Translations under genes and position numbers: made by a program
Assembly: GCF_018967845.1 (NCBI RefSeq)
Contig: NZ_JAHLZZ010000001.1
Span: 3,100,001 to 3,164,000 of the forward strand
Direction of reading: 5' to 3'
From: Hymenobacter siberiensis
GTDB taxonomy: Bacteria; Bacteroidota; Bacteroidia; Cytophagales; Hymenobacteraceae
DNA length: 64,000 bases
Notes under the pieces: generated by a model
Databases searched by the model: none
Told to the model about the DNA's origin: nothing
The model's input: the letters and a program-made list of their open reading frames with translations, nothing else
Shown here: one piece after another, positions 16,812 through 23,651 of the stretch
Numbering within the stretch: position 1 is the first letter of the stretch
How the letters are laid out: every line of letters starts with the position of its first letter

Positions 16812-17528
16812 CTACAGGAACCGCTGCAAATCGGCCAACGCAATGGTGCCCTCGTAGAGCGCCTTGCCGATGATGGCTCCGTGCATACCGGCCTCCACAA
16901 GGAGTTCCAGGTCGCCAATGGTGGTCACGCCGCCGCTGGCAATAAAGCGCGCCGTAGGAAACTGCTCCACCAGCAAACGGTAGGTGGGCAGCGATGGGCC
17001 TTGCAGCAGGCCGTCTTTGCTCACGTCGGTGCAGATAAAGGTGGTGCCGCCGGCCGCCAGGTAATCGGCCACGAAGCCGGTCAGCGTCAGGTCGCTCTGG
17101 TCAACCCAGGCATTGATAACGATGTGGGCACCTTTGTAGTCGGCTCCGAGAAAAATAGTATCGGACCCGTACTGTGCCAGCCAGGCCTGCACGATGGCAG
17201 GCTCGCGAACGGCCAAGCTGCCAGCGGTAGCGTGGGCAGCCCCGGCACCCAGCACCTGCACCAAAGCCGCCGCCGTTTGAATTCCCCCGCCGGCGTCAAT
17301 ATCGAGGCTGGTTTGGCTGGCAATGGCTTCCAGTACGGCTAGGTTGACCGGCTGGCCGGCGCGGGCACCGTCGAGGTCGACTAAGTGCAGGCGGCGCAGC
17401 CCCGCATCGGCAAAACGCCGGGCAACGGCTACGGGGTCGGCATCATAGGTGGTTTGCCGGGCAAAATCGCCGGCACTCAGCCGGACGCACTGGCCGTTGA
17501 TGAGGTCGATAGCAGGGATAATCTCCAC
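16812..17528 (-). CDS. hisA: ProFAR isomerase
   Basis: 238 residues, starting MEIIPAIDLINGQCVRLSAG. HisA performs the Amadori rearrangement in step 4. The half-barrel symmetry with HisF is visible: IPAIDL with the catalytic Asp8, DAGGGIQT phosphate loop near residue 80, ICTDVSKDGLLQGPS with the second catalytic Asp near residue 128, and IASGGVTTIGDLE. It is 32 nt downstream of hisH in the operon. Confidence 0.97.
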   Translation of the reverse strand: MEIIPAIDLINGQCVRLSAGDFARQTTYDADPVAVARRFADAGLRRLHLVDLDGARAGQPVNLAVLEAIASQTSLDIDAGGGIQTAAALVQVLGAGAAHATAGSLAVREPAIVQAWLAQYGSDTIFLGADYKGAHIVINAWVDQSDLTLTGFVADYLAAGGTTFICTDVSKDGLLQGPSLPTYRLLVEQFPTARFIASGGVTTIGDLELLVEAGMHGAIIGKALYEGTIALADLQRFL

Positions 17529-17560
17529 TGGGTAGGTTCTTGTTTGAGGATGAACGAATG

Positions 17561-18148
17561 CTACAGCGCCAGAAAATTGGCCAGGATGCGCGTGCCCACG
17601 CCCCCGCTTTTCTCGGTGTGAAACTGCACGCCGTAGAAGTTGCGGTGTTGTACCGCCGCGCTAAATGGGGCGGGATGCTCGGCCTGCGCAATGGTATATG
17701 GCCCCACGGGGGCATAATAGCTGTGCACAAAGTACACGTGGTCGGCCTCGGTAAGCCCAGCCAGCAATGGCCCGCGTAAATCCTGCAGGTTGTTCCAACC
17801 CATATGGGGGACTTTGTGGTCCGCGTCGGCGACGAACCGCTGCACCTGAAAAGGCAGCAGCCCGAGCATGGGCGTATCGTTCTCATCGCTGTGCGTGCCC
17901 AGCAGCTGCATGCCCAGACAGATGCCCAGGAACGGCTGGGTGAGGGTGGGCAGCACCAAGTCGAGGCCCGACTCCTGCAAGGCCTGCATAGCCGATGAGG
18001 CTTCCCCTTCGCCCGGAAAAAGCACCTTATCGGCGCGCCGCAATACTTCGGGGTCGGCGGTAAGAATAGGTTGCGCACCCAACCGCTCCAAAGCAAAGAG
18101 TACTGATTGCACGTTGCCCCCTTTGTAATCTACTACTGCGATTTCCAT
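17561..18148 (-). CDS. hisH: Imidazole glycerol phosphate synthase glutamine amidotransferase subunit
   Basis: 195 residues. A class I glutaminase: the oxyanion region is KVLFPGEGEASSAM, the nucleophile Cys is in LGICLGMQLLGTHS, and the His/Glu of the triad are in YGVQFHTEKSG near the C-terminus. It supplies ammonia through the HisF barrel. ATG 18148 gives the standard N-terminus MEIAVVDYKGGNVQSV. It follows hisB after an 81-nt gap that contains a hairpin. Confidence 0.96.
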   Translation of the reverse strand: MEIAVVDYKGGNVQSVLFALERLGAQPILTADPEVLRRADKVLFPGEGEASSAMQALQESGLDLVLPTLTQPFLGICLGMQLLGTHSDENDTPMLGLLPFQVQRFVADADHKVPHMGWNNLQDLRGPLLAGLTEADHVYFVHSYYAPVGPYTIAQAEHPAPFSAAVQHRNFYGVQFHTEKSGGVGTRILANFLAL

Positions 18149-18166
18149 AATCGATTCCTGATTAAC

Positions 18167-18199
18167 CCAAATGAATAATACTTTTTATTACTCATTTGG
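18167..18199. repeat. Intercistronic hairpin between hisB and hisH
   Basis: CCAAATGA and TCATTTGG close a stem that continues through A/T pairs (TAATA with TATTA). There is no T run on the operon strand that would stop transcription fully, so it may mark RNA processing or modulate relative expression. Confidence 0.5.
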
Positions 18200-18229
18200 A
18201 TATACAATAAATTGCCTAGCTATGCGGTG

Positions 18230-19360
18230 CTACAATATTCCCTTAGTGCTGGGAATAGCCGTAGAGGCATCACGCACCAACGCCATTTTAATGGCCTTGG
18301 CTACAGCTTTGAAAATAGCTTCAATCTTATGATGCTCATTATCGCCCTGGCAGGAAATGTTGAGCGTAGCCCGGGAGTTGTCGGTAAAGGACTTGAAAAA
18401 GTGGAAGAACAGCTCGGTAGGCAAGTCCCCTACCCGCTCGCGCTTAAATTCAGCGTCCCACACCAGCCAGGGCCGTCCGGCGAAGTCGATGGCCGCCTGG
18501 GCCAGGGCTTCGTCCATGGGCAGCAGGAAACCATAGCGGGCCAGACCGCGCTTGTCGCCCAGGGCCTGAGAGAAGGCGGTGCCAAGAGCCAGAGCCGTAT
18601 CCTCAACGGTGTGATGTTCATCAATATGTAAATCGCCTTTTACACTTATGTGTAAGTCGACTCCGCTGTGCCGGCCGAGCTGCTCCAGCATGTGGTCGAA
18701 GAAACCGAGACCGGTGTGGATATCCGTCTGGCCGGTACCGTCCAGGTTTAGGCGGATGGCAATCTGGGTTTCGTTGGTGTTGCGCTCGATAACGGCGATG
18801 CGGGCCGGGTAGCGCAGGAAATGGTAGATGGCATCCCAGCTGGTGGTGGTGAGGGCGGCGCGGGGGTCGGGCTCCTCTCCTATCAGAATGGCCTGGCTGC
18901 CGAGGTTCTCGGCCAACTGGACATCGGTCAGCCGGTCGCCGATAACATAGGAATTGGGCAGGTCGTAGTCGTTGGCGGGGTCGAGGTACTCACCGAGCAG
19001 GCCCGTGCCGGGCTTGCGGGTGGGCAGGCCTTCGTGCGGAAAGCTGCGGTCGACGTGCTCGGCGGCGAAATGAACGCCTTCGGTGGCCAGAATATCGCGC
19101 ATGAGCTGATGGGCCGGCCAGAAGGTGTCTTCCGAGAAGCTGGCGGTGCCCAGCCCATCCTGGTTGGTTACCAGCACCAACTCGTACTCGGGTAAATCGC
19201 GGGCAATGCGCGCCAGCGCACTGATAGCCCCGGGCAGGAACTGAAACTTATCGGGCGTGAGGCCGTCGATTTGCTGACTGGGCTGGGGCTCGACGAGGAT
19301 AGTGCCGTCGCGGTCGATAAAAAGCGCCTTTTTCAACTCAATGGGATTAACGAGGTACAA
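18230..19360 (-). CDS. hisB: Bifunctional histidinol-phosphatase / imidazoleglycerol-phosphate dehydratase
   Basis: 376 residues. The N-terminal HAD phosphatase (residues 10-165) has the DxD nucleophile in ALFIDRDGTILVEP and IGDRLTDVQLAENLG as motif 4. The C-terminal dehydratase has the paired Mn-binding His motifs: HTGLGFFDHMLEQLGRHSG, LHIDEHHTVEDTALALG, FFHFFKSFTDN and NEHHKIEAIFKAVAKA. It covers steps 6 and 8. The start is a TTG at 19360; another TTG at 19336 would give the more typical (M)KKALFIDRDG and is a real alternative. It lies 24 nt after hisDC. Confidence 0.96.
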   Translation of the reverse strand: MYLVNPIELKKALFIDRDGTILVEPQPSQQIDGLTPDKFQFLPGAISALARIARDLPEYELVLVTNQDGLGTASFSEDTFWPAHQLMRDILATEGVHFAAEHVDRSFPHEGLPTRKPGTGLLGEYLDPANDYDLPNSYVIGDRLTDVQLAENLGSQAILIGEEPDPRAALTTTSWDAIYHFLRYPARIAVIERNTNETQIAIRLNLDGTGQTDIHTGLGFFDHMLEQLGRHSGVDLHISVKGDLHIDEHHTVEDTALALGTAFSQALGDKRGLARYGFLLPMDEALAQAAIDFAGRPWLVWDAEFKRERVGDLPTELFFHFFKSFTDNSRATLNISCQGDNEHHKIEAIFKAVAKAIKMALVRDASTAIPSTKGIL

Positions 19361-19384
19361 GAAAAACGGGGGTCAGCCCGGTAC

Positions 19385-21784
19385 TTATTGGATATTGGAC
19401 GCGGCAATCGAAACCTGGGTTTCGGCCCCGATTTCTGCGAGCGCCTGTACGAGCTGGCTATTTTCGGCCGTGGTGCCCACCGTGAGGCGGAGGCAGCCGG
19501 CACAGCCGGGCTGCGTGGTACGGTTGCGCACCACGATGCCGCGGCTGCGGAGCTGGTCGTACACGGCAGTGGCATCAACCGTGAAGCGCACCAGCAGGAA
19601 GTTGGCATCGGAAGAAAAAATATGCTCCACGATGGCTACTTCGGCCAACTGCGCAAACAGCCAGCGCCGGCCTTCCAGTAGCTCCGTCCGCATTTCGGGC
19701 AGGCGCGGCGCGGCGGCCAGGGCCGCCAGCGCGTGCTGCTGGGTAGCGGCCGAGATGTTATAGGGCGGCTTGATTTTATCAAGATAGGCAATGAGCTCGG
19801 CCGAGGCGTACGCTACACCCAGCCGCAAACCGGCCAGGCCCCAGGCTTTGGAGAAGGTCTGCATCACGACCAGGCGCGGAAACTCGGCCAGGCGGGTAAT
19901 CCAGCTGGGCGCATCGGCAAAGTCGGCGTAGGCTTCATCGACAATCACCAGACCCCGGAAGCTGCGCAGAATGGTTTCAACGGCTTCCTGCGCGAGCAAA
20001 TTGCCGGTGGGGTTATTCGGCGAGCACAGGAAAACCAGCTTGGCATTGGAAGCCGCGAGTTTTTCGGCGGCATCGGCGGGCAGCTGAAAATCGGCGGTCA
20101 GCGGCAGGCGCTCCACGCGCACGTCGTTGAGGTTGGCGGCCACCTCGTACATGCCGTAGGTGGGCGGGCAGATGACGATGGCATCCTGGCCCGGCATACA
20201 GGTGAGGCGCACGAGCAGGTCGATGGCTTCGTCGGAGCCGTTGCCGAGGAAAATCTGGTTCGGCATCACCCCTTTCAGCCGAGCCAAATCGGCCTTGATG
20301 GCGCGCTGGTGCGGGTCGGGGTAGCGGCTGAAATCGTCGGGACCCACGGAGCCCAGGCTGTTCTCATTAGCATCGAGCATGACCGGGGCCATGCCCTCAA
20401 ACTCATCGCGGGCCGAGGAATACGGCTGCATCCGCTCTACGCTGGGGCGAATGAGGCCGGCGTAGGGATTGGCGGGAGCAGTGGTTGGATTGTTGGCATC
20501 CAGCGATGCCAGCCGCAGGGTTACGGCGCGGGCGTGCGCGGCCAGGCCTTCGGCTTCGGCCATGGTCTCCACTACCGGGCCGATGGCTTGCAGGCCTTCG
20601 GCTGAGAGGCGCTGGAAGGTAATTTTCTTTACGAATGAATCGAGCGACACGCCGCTGTACTGGCGGGCGTAGCCGCTGGTGGGCAGCGTGTGATTGGTGC
20701 CGGAGGCGTAGTCGCCCACGGCTTCGGGCGTGAGGTGCCCCAGGAAAACGGAGCCCGCGTTGGTGACCTGGGCGGCCAGCGCGTCGGCGTTGTCGGTGGC
20801 CAGAATAAGGTGCTCGGGGGCGTACTGGTTGGAAAACTCCAGCATGCGGTTGGCATCGGCCAGCAAAATGGCACGGCTACTTTCCAAAGCCTGGGCGGCT
20901 ACGTCGCGCCGGGGCAGCAGGGCCAGCTGGCGGGCCACTTCGGCCTGCACCTGCTCCAATACCGCGCTGGAATCACTCAGCACCACCACCTGCGAATCGG
21001 GACCGTGCTCGGCCTGCGACAGCAAGTCGGCGGCCACGAAGGCCGGGTTAGCGCTGGCATCGGCGATAACCAACACCTCCGAGGGGCCGGCGGGCATGTC
21101 GATGGCTACGCCGAACTCGGCAGCGGCCAGCTGCTTGGCGGCGGTCACGTAGCGGTTGCCGGGACCAAAAATCTTATCGACAGCCGGCACGCTGGCCGTA
21201 CCCAGCGCCAGGGCCGCTACGGCTTGCGCCCCACCGGCTTTCACCACTTTATCGATGCCCAGCAGCTGCGCCACGAATAGAATAACCGGGCTCACCGAGC
21301 CATCGGCCTGCGGCGGAGTGCACACCACTACCTCGGGGCAACCAACCAGGCGGGCCGGCACGCCCAGCATCAGCAGCGTACTGAAGAGCGGAGCCGAACC
21401 GCCGGGCACGTACAGACCCACGCGCTGCACCGGCACGGCCCGGCGCGAGCACATCACGCCCGGCATGGTTTCAACCCGCAATTCGGGTTCGCGCTGGGCC
21501 GTGTGGAATGCTTCAATATTGGTTTTGGCCTGGCGGATGGCGGCTTGTAATTCGGCCGGAACCTGCGCGGCGGCGGCAGCGAATTCAGCTTCGGAAACCA
21601 GCAGGCTGGTCAGCGTGGCTTTGTCGAGCTCAGCGGCTAAGGTCAGCAGCGCGGCATCGCCGCCAGCGCGTACCTGCTCAAAAATGGCCCGGACGCGGGC
21701 GGCAACCTGGGGGGCTTCGGCGGCGGCGGGGCGCTGCTGGAGCGTGGCCCACAGGCTGGGGTCGGGATAGGAATATAGCTGCAT
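19385..21784 (-). CDS. hisDC: Fused histidinol dehydrogenase - histidinol-phosphate aminotransferase
   Basis: One uninterrupted 799-residue frame covers two enzymes usually encoded separately. Residues 1-430 are HisD (final two oxidations to histidine): QRVGLYVPGGSAPL, IFGPGNRYVTAAKQ, QAEHGPDSQVVVLS with Zn/catalytic residues, YAPEHLIL and ASGTNHTLPTSG. A 30-residue linker (NNPTTAPANPYAGLIRP) leads to HisC, residues about 455-799, a PLP class I aminotransferase: VMLDANENSLG, SPNNPTGNLL, VIVDEAYADF and the Schiff-base Lys in QTFSKAWGLAGLRLG. No start codon is well placed for a separate HisC. Second gene of the operon, 11 nt after hisG. Confidence 0.95.
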   Translation of the reverse strand: MQLYSYPDPSLWATLQQRPAAAEAPQVAARVRAIFEQVRAGGDAALLTLAAELDKATLTSLLVSEAEFAAAAAQVPAELQAAIRQAKTNIEAFHTAQREPELRVETMPGVMCSRRAVPVQRVGLYVPGGSAPLFSTLLMLGVPARLVGCPEVVVCTPPQADGSVSPVILFVAQLLGIDKVVKAGGAQAVAALALGTASVPAVDKIFGPGNRYVTAAKQLAAAEFGVAIDMPAGPSEVLVIADASANPAFVAADLLSQAEHGPDSQVVVLSDSSAVLEQVQAEVARQLALLPRRDVAAQALESSRAILLADANRMLEFSNQYAPEHLILATDNADALAAQVTNAGSVFLGHLTPEAVGDYASGTNHTLPTSGYARQYSGVSLDSFVKKITFQRLSAEGLQAIGPVVETMAEAEGLAAHARAVTLRLASLDANNPTTAPANPYAGLIRPSVERMQPYSSARDEFEGMAPVMLDANENSLGSVGPDDFSRYPDPHQRAIKADLARLKGVMPNQIFLGNGSDEAIDLLVRLTCMPGQDAIVICPPTYGMYEVAANLNDVRVERLPLTADFQLPADAAEKLAASNAKLVFLCSPNNPTGNLLAQEAVETILRSFRGLVIVDEAYADFADAPSWITRLAEFPRLVVMQTFSKAWGLAGLRLGVAYASAELIAYLDKIKPPYNISAATQQHALAALAAAPRLPEMRTELLEGRRWLFAQLAEVAIVEHIFSSDANFLLVRFTVDATAVYDQLRSRGIVVRNRTTQPGCAGCLRLTVGTTAENSQLVQALAEIGAETQVSIAASNIQ

Positions 21785-21795
21785 GGCGAACCGGG

Positions 21796-22647
21796 TTAGG
21801 CAATCATCTTCTCAATGGGTAACACGAGGATGCCCTCGGCACCCACGGCTTTGAGTTGGCTGGTGATGTGCCAGAACTCATCCTCCTGCACCACCGACTG
21901 CACCGACACCCAGCCGGCCTCGGCCAGCGGCGTGATGGTGGGCGACTTGATGCCCGGCAGCAACCGGCGCACTTCCTCCAGGGCCGACACGGGGGCGTTC
22001 AGCACAATGTATTTGCTGCGCTTGGCGCGGCGCACGGCCTGCATCCGGAACAGGAGCTGCTCCAGCAGGTCCTGCTGCTCGGCCGTGAGATTGGGCTGGG
22101 CGATGAGCACGGCCTCAGAGCGGAAAACGGTTTCGACTTCGCGCAGGCCGTTGCCGAGCAAGGTTGAGCCGCTGCTCACGATATCACAAATAGCCTCGGC
22201 CAGCCCGATACTGGGCGCAATTTCGACCGAGCCGCTGATGGTGTGCAGGTTGGCCTGCACACCATGCTCGGCCAGGTAGCGGCCAAGGATATTGGGGTAT
22301 GAGGTGGCGATATTCTTGCCCTGCAGTACCTCAATGGACGGGTAAGCATCGGCGCGGGGCACGGCCAAGCTCAGACGGCACTTGCTGAAACCAAGGGTTT
22401 CGACTTCCAGATTGGGGTAGCCGGCTTCCACCAGCACGTTCTGGCCTACGATGCCGAGGTCGGCCACGCCATCTTTTACGTAGCCGGGAATGTCATCATC
22501 GCGCAGAAACAGGATTTCGAGCGGAAAATTGGTGGCTTCGGTCTTGAGCTTGTAGGAAGTGCTCAGGAAATTGATGCCGCACTCGCGGATGAGGGCAAGG
22601 GAATCCTCGCTCAGACGGCCGGACTTTTGAATAGCTAAACGGAGCAT
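21796..22647 (-). CDS. hisG: ATP phosphoribosyltransferase (long form)
   Basis: 283 residues from ATG 22647 (MLRLAIQKSGRLSEDSLALI). It condenses ATP and PRPP in the first, feedback-controlled step. The PRPP-binding loop is seen in EAICDIVSSGSTLLGNGL, with ADLGIVGQNVLVEAG before it. The C-terminal 80 residues (VVQEDEFWHITSQLKAVGAE) form the ACT-like domain of the long form that binds histidine, so no HisZ is needed. A frame extension upstream to 22770 lies within the attenuator and is rejected. First structural gene of the his operon. Confidence 0.96.
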   Translation of the reverse strand: MLRLAIQKSGRLSEDSLALIRECGINFLSTSYKLKTEATNFPLEILFLRDDDIPGYVKDGVADLGIVGQNVLVEAGYPNLEVETLGFSKCRLSLAVPRADAYPSIEVLQGKNIATSYPNILGRYLAEHGVQANLHTISGSVEIAPSIGLAEAICDIVSSGSTLLGNGLREVETVFRSEAVLIAQPNLTAEQQDLLEQLLFRMQAVRRAKRSKYIVLNAPVSALEEVRRLLPGIKSPTITPLAEAGWVSVQSVVQEDEFWHITSQLKAVGAEGILVLPIEKMIA

Positions 22648-22757
22648 GAAATGGGGTAACTGGCGGGCGCGGCCCAAATGGGGCACAGACATTGGATATC
22701 GCCCCAACGCAACCAAGGTGGCGCAAGGCTGAACTTCCCGCAAAATGAAACAGTGAA

Positions 22758-22823
22758 GCCCGGGGTACACACCCCGAACGCGGCGGTGGAGACTCGGGCA
22801 ACCGGTGCTAAGCTAGCACCCGG
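22758..22823 (-). promoter_or_regulatory. Histidine attenuator hairpins
   Basis: On the operon strand the leader-peptide stop codon lies inside a hairpin (22814-22823 with 22802-22810, one bulge). A second hairpin CGGGGT-GTGT-ACCCCG (22776-22771 with 22766-22761) follows, extendable by GCCCG/CGGGC pairing (22799-22795 with 22762-22758), and then U-rich spacer. This is the order expected for a ribosome-controlled terminator/antiterminator switch. The remaining 110 nt to hisG show no gene. Confidence 0.65.
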
Positions 22824-22935
22824 CACACAGCCCGGCCTCCCACAGATGGTGGTCATGATGCACGCCCGCAACTGCCCGACGGCCCGTGAGCGGGGCAGCG
22901 GCAACAGCGCAAAGAAGGGCGGTGAAAATGGTCAT
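22813..22935 (-). CDS. His operon leader peptide (40 aa, HHDHH)
   Basis: ATG 22935 to TAG 22813 encodes a 40-residue peptide beginning MTIFTALLCAVAAAPLTG and ending VHHDHHLWEAGLCAGC. Five codons contain four His (CAT CAT GAC CAC CAT), just before overlapping RNA hairpins and 165 nt before hisG. Low charged His-tRNA would stall the ribosome at this run and allow read-through. The frame starts 7 nt downstream of a TAnnTTTG box, so the transcript may begin at the ATG. The peptide itself probably has no other role. No homologue was checked. Confidence 0.8.
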   Translation of the reverse strand: MTIFTALLCAVAAAPLTGRRAVAGVHHDHHLWEAGLCAGC

Positions 22936-22941
22936 CGGGCA

Positions 22942-22949
22942 CAAAGGTA
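22942..22949 (-). promoter_or_regulatory. his operon promoter -7 box (TACCTTTG)
   Basis: Exact TAnnTTTG match on the minus strand, six nt before the leader-peptide ATG. Confidence 0.65.
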
Positions 22950-23008
22950 AAACGAAAACAGTATCGGTTCGCACAAACCGGCCTTATTTTGTTTCTGCTG
23001 CCACTACC

Positions 23009-23638
23009 ATGGAACGGGCCGAAAGGTTTGGCACGGATCAAAAGATATTTTTCAGCCTACCAGCGCACTTACCGCAAAATCCGCAGCAAATGGCCCAATT
23101 CCTTGCTTTTATTGATGCTATTCAGCCAGTTAGTCCTGCATTGACGCAGGTCCTGACGGCTGTAGTCAAGCGGGAAATACTGCCGGCCCGGCACCTGTTG
23201 CTGCAGCCAGGCGAGGTGGCCCGGCGCGTGTACTTTTTAGAAACCGGACTGGTACGGGGCTATACGCTGCTGCACGGCCGAGAGGTTTCGTCGTGGTTTA
23301 TGCAGACCGGCGACTTCGTGATTTCTATTCTGAGCTTCTTCACACAGCAGCCTTCAGCCGAAAACCTCGAATTACTGGAGCCCGCCGTGGTGCATTCCAT
23401 TACTCATAACGAGTTGCAACAGCTGTACCACGATTTTCCGGAGTTCAACTACGTAGGACGAAAGCTGGTTGAAAAGTATTACGTACTCAGCGAGCAACGG
23501 ACCCAGAACCTGCGCTCGCGCACGGCGGCCGAACGCTACGAACTACTGCTGCGCGACTTCCCCACGGTATTTCAGCGGGTGGCCTTACAGCACAGCGACC
23601 ATCGGCAGTTCCAAATCAAGGCCTACCCCCGAAAATAA
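23009..23638 (+). CDS. Crp/Fnr-like cyclic-nucleotide-binding protein with degraded HTH
   Basis: 209 residues, divergent from the his operon. The cNMP-binding beta-barrel is recognisable (ILPARHLLLQPGEVARRVYF, LETGLVRGYTLLHGREVSSW, FMQTGDFVISILSFFTQQPS), followed by the dimerisation helix (LVEKYYVLSEQRTQNLRSRT). Family members then have a winged helix (about RVPLKxIASYLGITPETLSRIR). Here, after FPTVFQRVALQH, the frame reads SDHRQFQIKAYPRK and stops, while the +1 frame recovers IGSSKSRPTPEN, a weak trace of the recognition helix. DNA binding is therefore probably lost. A shorter start at ATG 23090 is possible. Confidence 0.75.
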   Translation: MERAERFGTDQKIFFSLPAHLPQNPQQMAQFLAFIDAIQPVSPALTQVLTAVVKREILPARHLLLQPGEVARRVYFLETGLVRGYTLLHGREVSSWFMQTGDFVISILSFFTQQPSAENLELLEPAVVHSITHNELQQLYHDFPEFNYVGRKLVEKYYVLSEQRTQNLRSRTAAERYELLLRDFPTVFQRVALQHSDHRQFQIKAYPRK

Positions 23639-23651
23639 GCCAGCCTGAAGT

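Noticed and set aside
22635..22904. 89-codon minus frame in the hisG leader
   Set aside because: It overlaps the leader peptide in another frame and runs through both attenuator hairpins; the HHDHH frame with its stop in the hairpin explains the region better.
22853..23041. 62-codon minus frame crossing the his promoter
   Set aside because: It starts upstream of the TACCTTTG box and has no family likeness.
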